IMG/VR virus record: IMGVR_UViG_3300032238_000700 | Location: 1 to 21,929 of that record | Reading direction: 5' to 3' (one strand) | Source of the DNA: a virus | Length of the DNA stretch: 21,929 nt | Shown: positions 1 through 5,799 of the stretch, piece after piece | Layout of the letters: each line of letters begins with the position of its first letter | How positions within the stretch are numbered: position 1 is the first letter of the stretch | Position numbers and translations under genes: made by a program | Notes under the pieces: generated by a model | Told to the model about the DNA's origin: nothing | Database searches by the model: none | Seen by the model: only the letters and a program-made list of their open reading frames with translations

Positions 1-307
1 AACTGCGTAAAACCCGCTGAGAACGCCCGGAACTAGCCCTGCGCCTCTCACCGGAGTCCTCAATATAGCCCTTCTTGATTAGAGGGGCAATCCTTGGAGT
101 GATGCTATTCAACTTCACTCCAGGTATCGATTTCTCGATTTCCTCTGCGGTAAGTCCATTGGGGGCGGCCTTTATCGCCTCATAGACCAGTTTTTCCAGC
201 CTCTGCACAGGTACGAACTCAGCAGCCTCTTTGGAGGTGTCTGGGTCTGTTTTACGGAACAGGGCTTTGAATTTTTCCAGTGACGGGAAATACGCATCCA
301 ATTTCAT
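1..307 (-). CDS. Winged-helix DNA-binding protein, 3' end cut by window
   Basis: The gene reads leftward off the window edge, so about 102 residues are visible and the C-terminus is missing. An N-terminal stretch (about residues 1-35) is followed by a winged-helix-like segment: helices in VQRLEKLVYEAIKAAPN and LTAEEIEKSIPG, then a recognition-helix-like SITPRIAPLIKKGYI and a basic wing (ERRRASSGRSQRV). The pattern of branched residues before an Arg-rich wing is usual in small phage DNA-binding proteins that act as regulators or in replication. The start is chosen because AAGGA lies a few bases upstream of the ATG. It is the most distal visible gene of the leftward early operon. The fold is inferred from pattern only; target and function are unknown. 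Confidence 0.6.
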   Translation of the reverse strand, partial: MKLDAYFPSLEKFKALFRKTDPDTSKEAAEFVPVQRLEKLVYEAIKAAPNGLTAEEIEKSIPGVKLNSITPRIAPLIKKGYIEDSGERRRASSGRSQRVLRS

Positions 308-412
308 ATCAATCCTTGAGTTGGTGGGCGGGTCACATAAAGCAGTGGTGGCATGAACAACACTTTAGAAAAGTGGCCCCGGCGCTAACCCGGTTTCCCG
401 CCCGTATTTAGT

Positions 413-538
413 TTAACGGCAGCCGCAAGACATCTTGCCGTTGAAGGTGCTTTGGCAGTCGTAGCGTGTACCCATAGGGCAGGAAGCAGCGGCAATGCCA
501 GAGATGGTCAACAATGCAATAGCAATCAATTTTTTCAT
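413..538 (-). CDS. Tiny exported cysteine-rich peptide (41 aa)
   Basis: This short gene encodes 41 residues. MKKLIAIALLTISGIAAAS is a textbook signal peptide: two lysines, a hydrophobic core, then small residues before the likely cleavage site. The mature part of about 22 residues holds four cysteines (C20, C28, C38, C40), enough for two disulfides in the periplasm. AASC is only a poor match to a lipobox, so a lipoprotein is possible but less likely. A strong AGGAG ribosome site lies five bases before the ATG. It sits between the SpoVG-like gene and the winged-helix gene in the leftward early operon. I do not recognise a family. Possible roles are an effect on the host envelope or superinfection, but nothing in the sequence decides this. 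Confidence 0.6.
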   Translation of the reverse strand: MKKLIAIALLTISGIAAASCPMGTRYDCQSTFNGKMSCGCR

Positions 539-550
539 GGTTTACTCCTG

Positions 551-850
551 TTAAAACGGTACATCATCTTTCATGTCATCAAACCCACTCGAGCGCACTT
601 GCCCTTCAGCAGGTTGACTTTGGAGCGCCTTTTCAAGTACCGCACGATTGAAAAGATCATTCCCAAAGAAGAATTTGAAATATTTGCCATCATCCTGTTT
701 TTTTGCAGGGTAGCTAATAAATTTGCCGGTGGGGCCATCCTTGATCTGGCAACTACGGATGGTCATAAACGGCTCCTTGCCTGGAGTGCTTGACACCTTG
801 ATGTTGAAGGACGGGTACTTGCCGTTTGTCCATTCAGTTTTGATTTCCAT
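551..850 (-). CDS. SpoVG-like nucleic-acid-binding protein with SSB-like acidic tail
   Basis: The protein has 99 residues. Residues 28-75 resemble the SpoVG fold: a strand FMTIRSCQIKDG, then the loop GKFISYPAKKQDDGKY and a helix FNRAVLEKAL, matching the SpoVG order of 'IRVIDG', 'FVAMPSKR.PDGE' and a C-terminal helix. SpoVG proteins are small DNA/RNA-binding proteins. The last nine residues, DDMKDDVPF, look like the acidic tip of bacterial SSB (DDDIPF type), which recruits recombination and replication partners. It lies directly downstream of the ERF annealing gene with a one-base gap, where many phages place SSB. The likely role is ssDNA binding or partner recruitment during ERF-mediated recombination. 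Family similarity is recalled, not computed. Confidence 0.65.
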   Translation of the reverse strand: MEIKTEWTNGKYPSFNIKVSSTPGKEPFMTIRSCQIKDGPTGKFISYPAKKQDDGKYFKFFFGNDLFNRAVLEKALQSQPAEGQVRSSGFDDMKDDVPF

Positions 851-851
851 T

Positions 852-1481
852 TCAACTTCCTTCTTTCAGGCTTTCGCCATATTTTTTGATTGATGACCGA
901 ACTTTGCTATTCAACATATCCCAAAGGACTGTTTTCTCATCAGGGTCGGTTATTCCTGAATACTCTTCAAACGCTCCAATGATGTCATCAACTTCAAAAC
1001 GCTCATAAATAGCTTGTTGGACATCAACAATGACACTCATTCTGTCATCATCAATTTTTGTGTCGCCTCTTGGCGTGATGATGGGTGCATCACCTTTCTT
1101 GGGCTTGTCTTTGACTGCATCTAATTCATCATGTTCAACGATCTCAAGCGCAGACACCCACAGATAACGGCGCAAATAGGTTTGCACTGCTCCCAGGTTC
1201 TGAACCTCTTGGTTGCCCTTCATTGCCGCATTGGACATAGGGGATGTGAAAACAATTTTTTCTTCAGGATTTTCAGTGTTGACAATGGTCATGCTGGCAA
1301 ATTCTTTGTCAAAAGAAATTAGCGACAGCAGGCCAACGTCTTTGAAAATACGCATGGCAGGGATGGTGAAGTCACCGAGTTCGAAGTATCGGTAGTTTGC
1401 AAATTGATTGTGTCCACTTTTCTTCAACTTCTGTTGATGGAACACATCCCTAGCTTCATTGAGTTTCTGATATACGTTCAT
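852..1481 (-). CDS. erf: ERF-family single-strand annealing protein
   Basis: This 209-residue protein carries the ERF signatures: NYRYFELGDF at 29-38, a Met-rich loop (MSNAAMKGNQE) before QNLGAVQTYLRRYLW at 94-108, and ALEIVEHDELD at 111-121. ERF proteins, such as P22 Erf, bind ssDNA and anneal complementary strands, circularising the genome and promoting homologous recombination. The length fits the family. The C-terminal 80 residues are acidic and less conserved and may bind partners. The SpoVG/SSB-like gene follows immediately in the same operon. The ATG start is preceded by a modest GGAA site. Confidence 0.9.
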   Translation of the reverse strand: MNVYQKLNEARDVFHQQKLKKSGHNQFANYRYFELGDFTIPAMRIFKDVGLLSLISFDKEFASMTIVNTENPEEKIVFTSPMSNAAMKGNQEVQNLGAVQTYLRRYLWVSALEIVEHDELDAVKDKPKKGDAPIITPRGDTKIDDDRMSVIVDVQQAIYERFEVDDIIGAFEEYSGITDPDEKTVLWDMLNSKVRSSIKKYGESLKEGS

Positions 1482-1501
1482 TTTCTATTCCATTCAATTG
1501 T

Positions 1502-1729
1502 TTAATTTTTTTCCCACCATGACGCTGGTTTGCATTCAAGAATCAAACCTTCTTCATCAGGATCGCCTCCATAACTCAAAACAAAGTGTTTTTTGCCATT
1601 GACCATGATTGTTAATGGAACATCAGGGTTGCACATTTCACTTTTGTCATCTGCTTCAGCGTATTTAACGCAAGATTCACCCATTGCTTCCCACAAGGAT
1701 TTGGTTGTAAATTTTTGAAAGAAACTCAT
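1502..1729 (-). CDS. Hypothetical phage protein (75 aa)
   Basis: I do not recognise this 75-residue protein. It has an aromatic, basic N-terminus (MSFFQKFTTKSLWEAM), then a predicted beta-rich middle (VPLTIMVNGKKHFVLSYGGD) and an acidic to aromatic end finishing in ASWWEKN. No signal peptide or membrane segment is seen. Its start overlaps the stop of the upstream gene by four bases (ATGA), indicating translational coupling, and it lies just upstream of ERF in the leftward early operon. A role in early DNA metabolism is suggested only by position. Confidence 0.65.
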   Translation of the reverse strand: MSFFQKFTTKSLWEAMGESCVKYAEADDKSEMCNPDVPLTIMVNGKKHFVLSYGGDPDEEGLILECKPASWWEKN

Positions 1730-1989
1730 TTGCTCAACCTTTCATATTCATCGATTTGTTCTTGGATCAAGTATTTCTGACTATCGTCATCCAATTCACT
1801 AAAGTCAACAAAGTGGTTTTCTTGGCAGCAGTGCCACTTATCGCCTTTTGCTTTTGCACAGTAACAGCAGTACAACTCATCTGATTTATTCAACTCCTCG
1901 CGGATGTTGTCTGCAAATGTCTTTAGTTTCATATCATGTTCCCATTCTTGTTCACGTTGCACGGTTTCGTAGAATTGTTGCTGGCTCAT
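1726..1989 (-). CDS. Cys-rich hypothetical protein with zinc-knuckle-like cluster
   Basis: The 87-residue protein has an N-terminal charged helix (about 1-37), a compact Cys/His cluster, CCYCAKAKGDKWHCCQENHF at residues 41-60, and an acidic C-terminal helix ending QEQIDEYERL. Five cysteines and two histidines within 20 residues suggest zinc binding. I recall similar small proteins with a KWHCC.ENHFVDF core in other phages, all without known function. It overlaps the next gene by four bases and touches the previous stop by one base (TAATG). It may be a nucleic-acid-binding or host-takeover factor; the function is unknown. Confidence 0.7.
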   Translation of the reverse strand: MSQQQFYETVQREQEWEHDMKLKTFADNIREELNKSDELYCCYCAKAKGDKWHCCQENHFVDFSELDDDSQKYLIQEQIDEYERLSK

Positions 1990-2195
1990 TATTTGTCCCC
2001 GAAAGGATCACCAAATGAGCTACCAACTCCGGTTTTCTGGTTGTACAGTTCGTCACCCATGTACTGAACTATGTTGGACTCATCATCAATCCACAGGTCC
2101 CCAGACTTGTAGTAGGTCTTGCCGTCATCACGGGTGATGGTGTTGTCGGTCTGTGTGTATGAACTGCCAGAAAAGAAGTTAAGAAGCCATTTCAT
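1989..2195 (-). CDS. Hypothetical protein (68 aa)
   Basis: The encoded protein begins MKWLLNFFSGSS and ends SSFGDPFGDK. The ATG at 2195 is preferred over an in-frame GTG at 2213 because GGAG lies seven bases upstream of it. After the hydrophobic N-terminus the body is polar and acidic, with predicted beta strands (DDGKTYYKSGDLWIDDESN). No known motif is seen. It overlaps the upstream gene by 17 bases and the downstream gene by one base, as expected for a tightly packed early operon. Function unknown. Confidence 0.6.
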   Translation of the reverse strand: MKWLLNFFSGSSYTQTDNTITRDDGKTYYKSGDLWIDDESNIVQYMGDELYNQKTGVGSSFGDPFGDK

Positions 2196-2391
2196 CTTTT
2201 TGCTCCATTTCACGTTTCATAATCGACAGGAATGCTTTGACTATGGAAATCGAGTCGCTGCACTTGCGATACTTTTCAAACACCGAGTCATCTCGACCAA
2301 TGTATTTGATAGCCAGTTGACAGTACTCATCACGGGCCTGCTCCAGGTTGTCGATGTGCTTCTGGAACTCCTGGGGGGTTTTAATAATCAT
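2179..2391 (-). CDS. Hypothetical coiled-coil-like protein (70 aa)
   Basis: The 70-residue product starts MIIKTPQEFQKHIDNLEQ and is almost entirely charged helix, with a heptad-like spacing of hydrophobic residues through residues 8-65, so a helical hairpin or short coiled coil is likely. Several in-frame ATGs exist; the one at 2391 is chosen because GGAG lies eight bases upstream, while the ATG at 2397 would be too close to it. The chosen start overlaps the upstream stop by 11 bases. Function unknown; the position suggests an early protein. Confidence 0.6.
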   Translation of the reverse strand: MIIKTPQEFQKHIDNLEQARDEYCQLAIKYIGRDDSVFEKYRKCSDSISIVKAFLSIMKREMEQKDEMAS

Positions 2392-2647
2392 TGTCATCAC
2401 TCCGGTAGTCTTTGATAAGACGCTCGATTTGCTCACGGTCATAGTCGGTCAACTTCTTTTCCAGCCAAGGGGCGTGACGGCCCCTACGATCCAGAATTTC
2501 GTAGGACATATCGGTATAGCCGTAGTAATCGTCACTACTAGCTGCGTGGTAGGAATACGATCCTTCAGCTTCATAGTAGGAGGTGACACCCACTAGGCAG
2601 GGGATGCCTGATACCCGTGCGGGTAACTCTGCAATGTAATCTTTCAT
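2381..2647 (-). CDS. Conserved phage hypothetical, first gene of leftward early operon
   Basis: The 88-residue protein begins MKDYIAELPARVSGIPCLVG and ends in the charged helix DREQIERLIKDYRSDD. The MKDYIAELPARV..IPC..GVT opening and the ILDRRGRHAPWLEKKLTD segment match a small hypothetical family that I recall as common in proteobacterial phages; no function is established. The middle is Tyr/Ser/Asp-rich. The ATG at 2647 is favoured over a GTG nine bases upstream because AAAGG sits at good distance. It is the first gene after the leftward promoter candidate, so it would be made first after infection. Confidence 0.75.
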   Translation of the reverse strand: MKDYIAELPARVSGIPCLVGVTSYYEAEGSYSYHAASSDDYYGYTDMSYEILDRRGRHAPWLEKKLTDYDREQIERLIKDYRSDDNDY

Positions 2648-2660
2648 CTGTTTCACCTTT

Positions 2661-2684
2661 CATGCGCCTTGATTGGCGTACATG
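2661..2684 (-). promoter_or_regulatory. Leader hairpin upstream of leftward operon
   Basis: In the leftward transcript, CATG-TA-CGCC, a six-base loop and GGCGCATG form a stem with a two-base bulge. It ends about seven bases before the AAAGG ribosome site of the first gene. It could tune translation, protect the 5' end, or act as a DNA operator. Stem pairing is seen directly; the role is inferred. Confidence 0.45.
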
Positions 2685-2685
2685 A

Positions 2686-2714
2686 ATTCTCAGGGATTCC
2701 TGAACGTGTGTCAA
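2686..2714 (-). promoter_or_regulatory. Leftward early promoter candidate
   Basis: On the minus strand a perfect -35 TTGACA (2714-2709) is followed after 17 bases by GAGAAT (2691-2686; four of six matches to TATAAT). It points at the leftward early operon, whose first ATG is at 2647. The palindrome at 2690-2703 lies in its spacer. Confidence 0.6.
2690..2703. promoter_or_regulatory. Operator candidate inside leftward promoter
   Basis: TCAGGGATTCCTGA is a 14-bp near-palindrome (12 of 14 positions symmetric) placed between -35 and -10 of the leftward promoter candidate. Bound repressor would block RNA polymerase. The adjacent Cro-like gene is the obvious candidate ligand. TCAGG/CCTGA half-sites recur at 3001-3018. 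Confidence 0.5.
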
Positions 2715-2751
2715 ACCCAGGTACACCAAACCTTAGTTAAGTATAGGGTTA

Positions 2752-2780
2752 TTGTCAGATGGCTCAATACATAGTACAGT
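2752..2780 (+). promoter_or_regulatory. Rightward early promoter candidate
   Basis: TTGTCA (2752-2757), a 17-base spacer and TACAGT (2775-2780) match sigma-70 elements at five and four of six positions. It lies about 22 bases before the Cro-like start codon and would drive the rightward early operon. Confidence 0.45.
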
Positions 2781-2801
2781 CGCGTAGATTAGGAGATTTC
2801 C

Positions 2802-2975
2802 ATGACTGTCGATGAACTGCAAAAGATTGCTTCCCTGTACCGTGTAGCCAAGATTCTGGGCGTGACTGCGGTGTCTTGCTACAAGTGGAAGAAGACAGGT
2901 CGTATCCCTGCTCTGCGTCTGTATCAACTCAAAGAGAAACGTCCTGAATGGTTTGCAGACAGTCCGAAACGGTGA
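2802..2975 (+). CDS. Cro-like transcriptional regulator
   Basis: The 57-residue protein has the compact Cro/YdaS layout: a short leader, then a helix-turn-helix at residues 14-36 (RVAKILGVTAVSCYKWKKTG) followed by IPALRLYQLKEKRPEWF, the typical Cro ending where IPA and a last helix close the domain. Cro proteins bind palindromic operators as dimers and repress early promoters. A strong AGGAG lies seven bases before the ATG. It is the first rightward gene, divergent from the ERF operon, and TCAGG/CCTGA inverted repeats flank it on both sides. No CI partner is seen in the divergent position. The protein is small, but the family pattern is clear. Confidence 0.8.
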   Translation: MTVDELQKIASLYRVAKILGVTAVSCYKWKKTGRIPALRLYQLKEKRPEWFADSPKR

Positions 2976-2999
2976 TATAGTTTTTTGAAACCCGGCTAG

Positions 3000-3019
3000 A
3001 TCAGGATTGATCCCCTGAT
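3000..3019. repeat. Inverted repeat ATCAGG-8-CCTGAT downstream of cro-like gene
   Basis: ATCAGG (3000-3005) and CCTGAT (3014-3019) are perfect complements around an eight-base spacer. The arms repeat the TCAGG/CCTGA half-sites of the 2690-2703 operator candidate with wider spacing. It lies between the cro-like gene and the replication gene. No T-run follows, so it is not a standard terminator; it may be a further operator or an RNA hairpin. Confidence 0.4.
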
Positions 3020-3078
3020 TGAAAAGCGTACCTCCCGCCTGCCGTAGGTTTCTCTCTGGAGGGAAGCGAGGAAGTGCA

Positions 3079-3807
3079 ATGCACTACTACCAGTTCCATA
3101 TAGGTGACTATGCTAGTCACACGCGACATTTGTCGCACCTAGAAGACTTGGCCTACAGACGGCTGCTCGACTTCTATTACCTGCACGAAAACCCCATCAA
3201 AACACATGATGTGGCCCGTCAGATCGGCATGAGGGATTATGAGCAGGATGTGTTGACAGTTCTGAATGAGTTCTTCATGTCCACGCCTGATGGTTTTGTA
3301 AACACCAGGGCAGACAAGGAAATTGAGAACTTTAAGGCTATGTCTGAGGGTGGTAAGCGTGGGGCGGCTATAAGGTGGTCAAAGGGTAGTCATAGCCCCC
3401 CTATCGACCCCCTAATAGCAACCAATAACCATAAACCAATAACCAAGAACCAGATACAAACACCTGAAGGTGTTGATGATCTTGTTTGGAAAGACTACGT
3501 TGAGTTTCGTAAGAAACGGAAGTCGCCGATAACCGAGCGAGTCATCGAAGGTTTAATCAAAGAGGCCAAGATTGCCAAGATGTCATTGAATGACGTTATC
3601 AAGGAGTGTGTGGTTCGCGGTTGGCAGTCTTTCAAGGCAGAATGGGTGGCTGGCAAGCAAAACCCTGCCGACAGAGTTCATGTGACTGTTCCAGGAACTC
3701 AGGAACGCGATCCAGCCCTTGTCAAACTAGACCAAGACAGACAACTGACCAAACCCCCTACTTTGGAGACTTTGGCCCGATTGGCAGAACTGAGGAGGAA
3801 GGCATGA
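3079..3807 (+). CDS. YdaU/DUF1376-family phage replication protein
   Basis: The 242-residue product starts MHYYQFHIGDYASHTRHLSH, the clear hallmark of the DUF1376 (YdaU) family; LEDLAYRRLLDFYYLHE follows at about 21-37. A linker rich in N, P and T covers about residues 104-130, and a C-terminal helical domain (LVWKDYVEFRKKRKSPIT... to WQSFKAEWVAG) resembles the ends of phage replication-initiation proteins. Members often stand where lambda O or a helicase loader would, so a role in replication initiation is likely. The ATG at 3079 is chosen because GAGGA lies six bases before it and the family starts exactly there; upstream in-frame codons are only TTG. It overlaps the next start by four bases. 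Confidence 0.8.
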   Translation: MHYYQFHIGDYASHTRHLSHLEDLAYRRLLDFYYLHENPIKTHDVARQIGMRDYEQDVLTVLNEFFMSTPDGFVNTRADKEIENFKAMSEGGKRGAAIRWSKGSHSPPIDPLIATNNHKPITKNQIQTPEGVDDLVWKDYVEFRKKRKSPITERVIEGLIKEAKIAKMSLNDVIKECVVRGWQSFKAEWVAGKQNPADRVHVTVPGTQERDPALVKLDQDRQLTKPPTLETLARLAELRRKA

Positions 3808-4040
3808 CCAGAGAAGACATCACTCGCATGGCGCGGGAAGCTGGGTTTGAACAGGCAGGACATACTTCTCATCAAGTATTCACCGCAATAATTGAACGCT
3901 TTGCCGCCCTTGTCGCCGCCGCAGAGCGTAAGGCGTGTGTGAGGGTGTGTGAGGATAATGCAGATGATCTGACCGAAGGAGAGTGGGATTCTGCCTGCAT
4001 CAGTTGTGCAAACCACATCCGAGCAAGGGGACAAGCATGA
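3804..4040 (+). CDS. Small hypothetical phage protein (78 aa)
   Basis: This protein begins MTREDITRMAREAGFEQAGH and continues with FTAIIERFAALVAAAERKAC, then a Cys-containing acidic end. The MTREDI..MAREAGF...LERFA.LVAAAERE.C pattern is very common among small hypothetical proteins of Burkholderiales phages. GAGGAGGAAGG precedes the ATG, which overlaps the replication gene's stop (ATGA). Three of its cysteines lie in the last 32 residues. No function is known. Confidence 0.75.
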   Translation: MTREDITRMAREAGFEQAGHTSHQVFTAIIERFAALVAAAERKACVRVCEDNADDLTEGEWDSACISCANHIRARGQA

Positions 4041-4132
4041 GCGATTGGCCTTTTGCCCCCTTCCCATTGCCCCCCTATAAGGAGCCCAAAGGCCCCCGAT
4101 ACCCATCTGATGCAGAAGAAGCACCATTATGA
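4037..4132 (+). CDS. Proline-rich 31-residue peptide
   Basis: This tiny gene is linked on both sides by ATGA overlaps: its ATG overlaps the previous stop and its TGA overlaps the next ATG, so it sits in a continuous coupled chain. The peptide MSDWPFAPFPLPPYKEPKGP... holds nine prolines and an acidic end. I recognise no family. The coupling and the lack of any gap argue that it is translated; composition alone would not prove it. Confidence 0.5.
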   Translation: MSDWPFAPFPLPPYKEPKGPRYPSDAEEAPL

Positions 4133-4323
4133 ACATTGAACAAGCAAATCAAATCCTTGACCGACACAAAGAAGGAAGCCGTGTCTACTCAATCCTCACA
4201 GTTACCAAAGCCCTTTTCCTCACAGGAGATATTCCAGACGAACCTCCAGCACTTGGTGAGGATGGCGAGGATACCTGGGGCGAAGAGTCATGCATGGATG
4301 AGAGCACAGCAATTGGATGCTGA
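4129..4323 (+). CDS. Small hypothetical protein, overlaps next gene out of frame
   Basis: The 64-residue protein begins MNIEQANQILDRHKEGSRVY and contains VTKALFLTGDI, a combination I recall in small phage proteins. The second half (from about residue 36) is strongly acidic and overlaps another frame that itself looks protein-like. The ATG overlaps the previous stop by four bases. Either the two frames are genuinely overlapping genes or a frameshift joins what was one protein; the sequence shows both frames open. Confidence 0.55.
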   Translation: MNIEQANQILDRHKEGSRVYSILTVTKALFLTGDIPDEPPALGEDGEDTWGEESCMDESTAIGC

Positions 4324-4384
4324 CCCATCTGGGCTGTTTGAAGGCATTGCCGAGGCACTGATAAAGGAAATGAAATGCTCATAG
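4181..4384 (+). CDS. Small hypothetical protein in overlapping frame
   Basis: This frame encodes SSQEIFQTNLQHLVRMARIP, then AWMRAQQLDADPSGLFEGIA and a Lys-rich end; the AW..A..LDADPSGL..G...AL..EM pattern recurs in small phage proteins. The GTG at 4181 is taken as start because AAGGA lies five bases before it; an ATG at 4262 is the fallback and would give 40 residues. It overlaps the previous gene by 143 bases in another frame and the RuvC-like gene by 10 bases. Function unknown. Confidence 0.5.
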   Translation: MSTQSSQLPKPFSSQEIFQTNLQHLVRMARIPGAKSHAWMRAQQLDADPSGLFEGIAEALIKEMKCS

Positions 4385-4827
4385 TCGGAATAGACCCAGG
4401 TTTCAGTGGGGCCTGGGGCATGATTGACCACCACGGCAAATATTGGTCATGTGGCGATATGCACAACAACAAAGCCGTCATAGACACCCGTGCCATTTAT
4501 GCCGAAATGCTTCAAGCTAGGGATGGTCAGGACTGCGAGGTTGTCATTGAGTCTGTTCATGCCATGCCTGGACAGGGAGTTAGTAGCACTTTTAAATTTG
4601 GAATGGCCTTTGGAGCGGCCCTAGCGCTCGCTGAGAGGCTTGGAACCACCGTCCATATGGTCACCCCCCAACAATGGAAAAAAACGCTCAAACTCGATTC
4701 TGACAAAGACAAGAGTTTGGCGATGGCGCGAGAACTTTGGCCTAACGCTCCACTAAAACGCAAAAAAGACAACGGCAGGGCAGAAGCATTGTTGATGGCA
4801 CATTGGTGGCGGCTCGAAAATGAGTGA
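4375..4827 (+). CDS. RuvC-like Holliday junction resolvase
   Basis: The 150-residue protein has the RNase H-like resolvase pattern: first acidic residue D7 in MLIVGIDPGFSGA, second E59 in CEVVIESVHAMPGQGVSST, and the C-terminal acidic pair D132/E137 in KRKKDNGRAEALLMAHWW. The PQQWKK segment at 98-103 and the spacing are usual in RuvC-like phage enzymes. Such enzymes cut Holliday or branched DNA to resolve recombination intermediates and clear DNA for packaging. It overlaps both neighbours by 8-10 bases in the rightward early operon. The family call is firm; junction specificity is inferred. Confidence 0.85.
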   Translation: MLIVGIDPGFSGAWGMIDHHGKYWSCGDMHNNKAVIDTRAIYAEMLQARDGQDCEVVIESVHAMPGQGVSSTFKFGMAFGAALALAERLGTTVHMVTPQQWKKTLKLDSDKDKSLAMARELWPNAPLKRKKDNGRAEALLMAHWWRLENE

Positions 4828-5050
4828 GACATTGCCTAAGTGGATCGAGGAGCAAATCCGCGAACAGCAGGTCGCTATGGGTATGCGTAAGCAGTGGGGC
4901 GGCAAACGTCCAGGTGCTGGCAGGCCAAAACAATATAACCGATTGACAATAGTAGTGAAGTTTAATAGGATTCAAAGACTGAATCTAGAAGAGATGGCAG
5001 ATGGAGATGTCCAGAAGGCGGTTCAGATGTTGATTGACAAACACACATAG
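4820..5050 (+). CDS. Small basic protein with GKRPGAGRPK motif
   Basis: The 76-residue protein has an N-terminal charged helix, then GGKRPGAGRPK at 27-37, an AT-hook-like basic motif often seen in phage DNA-binding proteins, and a C-terminal RLTIVVKFNRIQRL..LEEM segment that could be a strand-helix-helix (ribbon-helix-helix-like) domain. It overlaps the RuvC-like gene by eight bases and has no strong ribosome site of its own, so coupling is likely. A DNA-binding regulator is a reasonable guess, not shown. Confidence 0.65.
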   Translation: MSETLPKWIEEQIREQQVAMGMRKQWGGKRPGAGRPKQYNRLTIVVKFNRIQRLNLEEMADGDVQKAVQMLIDKHT

Positions 5051-5058
5051 GAATTGAA

Positions 5059-5325
5059 ATGAGCATAGAAGCAATGAAAAATGAGCCGGTGGCGTGGGTG
5101 ACAGACCTTGAGTTTGATAGCGAAACAGAACTGATCCCCGCCAGACGCAAGGGCAAGCTCGGAACCGATGGCATGGACATTCCCCTTTACGCGCAGCCAA
5201 AGCGTGAATGGGTTGGGCTGACTCAGCAAGACATCGACATTGCCTTTGATGATACGCAAGAGGGTGGTGGGTTTAATGAGTTTGCTATAGCGATTGAACA
5301 GACATTGCAAAGGAAAAACACATGA
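5059..5325 (+). CDS. Conserved phage hypothetical (88 aa)
   Basis: The protein contains EPVAWVTDLEF, then IPLYAQPKREWVGLT, a DIDIAF segment and a final FAIAIEQTLQRKN helix. The order 'EPVAW... PLYAQP... GLT..DI... F..AIE..L..KN' is a widespread small phage protein of unknown function. AGGA stands six bases before the ATG. Its stop overlaps the next start by four bases. Confidence 0.75.
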   Translation: MSIEAMKNEPVAWVTDLEFDSETELIPARRKGKLGTDGMDIPLYAQPKREWVGLTQQDIDIAFDDTQEGGGFNEFAIAIEQTLQRKNT

Positions 5326-5489
5326 ACGAAAAGAAAAAAAGACTCACTGTTTTTGTATCTCAAGACATCGACAAAATCAGACAACGACTCTATGAAGAGA
5401 CAGGCGTATTGATGACATATGTTCAGTTGTTTGATTACCTCATCAACTACTACTACAAGAACCAGAAGGTTCAAACCACTTGGAGATAA
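5322..5489 (+). CDS. Ribbon-helix-helix-like small protein (55 aa)
   Basis: The 55-residue protein starts MNEKKKRLTVFVSQDIDKI. A basic tip, one beta strand (RLTVFVS) and two helices (DIDKIRQRLYEETG and MTYVQLFDYLINYYYKN) match the size and order of ribbon-helix-helix DNA-binding proteins such as Arc/MetJ types. The start overlaps the previous stop (ATGA). It may be a transcriptional regulator of the phage; sequence pattern only. Confidence 0.55.
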   Translation: MNEKKKRLTVFVSQDIDKIRQRLYEETGVLMTYVQLFDYLINYYYKNQKVQTTWR

Positions 5490-5491
5490 GC

Positions 5492-5797
5492 ATGGATAGT
5501 TATCGCATTTTGGAATTGGATGTGTTGCGTTGGGCAGAGCAGCGGAAGATCATTCCGAATAGCACACCACTGGCACAGGCAATTAAGACCACAGAAGAGG
5601 TTGCAGAATTGCTCAAAGCACTGAGCAAAGGCAACCATGAAGAAGCAGTTGATGCCTATGGTGATGTGCTTGTGACTCTCATCATTGGGGCGGCGCTCCT
5701 CGATGTTGACCTAGTGGAATGCTTGGGTAAGGCATACAACGTCATTAAGGACCGCAAGGGCACGTTGACTAAAGACGGCATCTTTGTGAAGGAGTGA
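5492..5797 (+). CDS. MazG-like nucleotide pyrophosphohydrolase
   Basis: The 101-residue protein begins MDSYRILELDVLRWAEQRKI and carries the all-alpha NTP pyrophosphohydrolase motif: EEVAE at 35-39 and HEEAVDAYGD at 49-58, giving the metal-binding E..E and E..D..D pattern, followed by the helix VLVTLIIGAALL. Such enzymes hydrolyse (d)NTPs or ppGpp-like nucleotides to monophosphates. Phage copies may adjust nucleotide pools or blunt the host stringent response. The ATG at 5492 with GGAG seven bases upstream is chosen over an in-frame TTG. The next gene's ATG follows within three bases of the stop. Confidence 0.75.
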   Translation: MDSYRILELDVLRWAEQRKIIPNSTPLAQAIKTTEEVAELLKALSKGNHEEAVDAYGDVLVTLIIGAALLDVDLVECLGKAYNVIKDRKGTLTKDGIFVKE

Positions 5798-5799
5798 TG

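Noticed and set aside
304-354. 16-codon leftward leader peptide overlapping the winged-helix start by ATGA
   Set aside because: No ribosome site precedes it and the peptide has no recognisable feature; overlap alone is weak evidence.
3019-3078. Upstream extension of the YdaU-type protein by 20 residues
   Set aside because: It would need a TTG start without a ribosome site, while the family's MHYYQFHIGDY start at 3079 has a good one.
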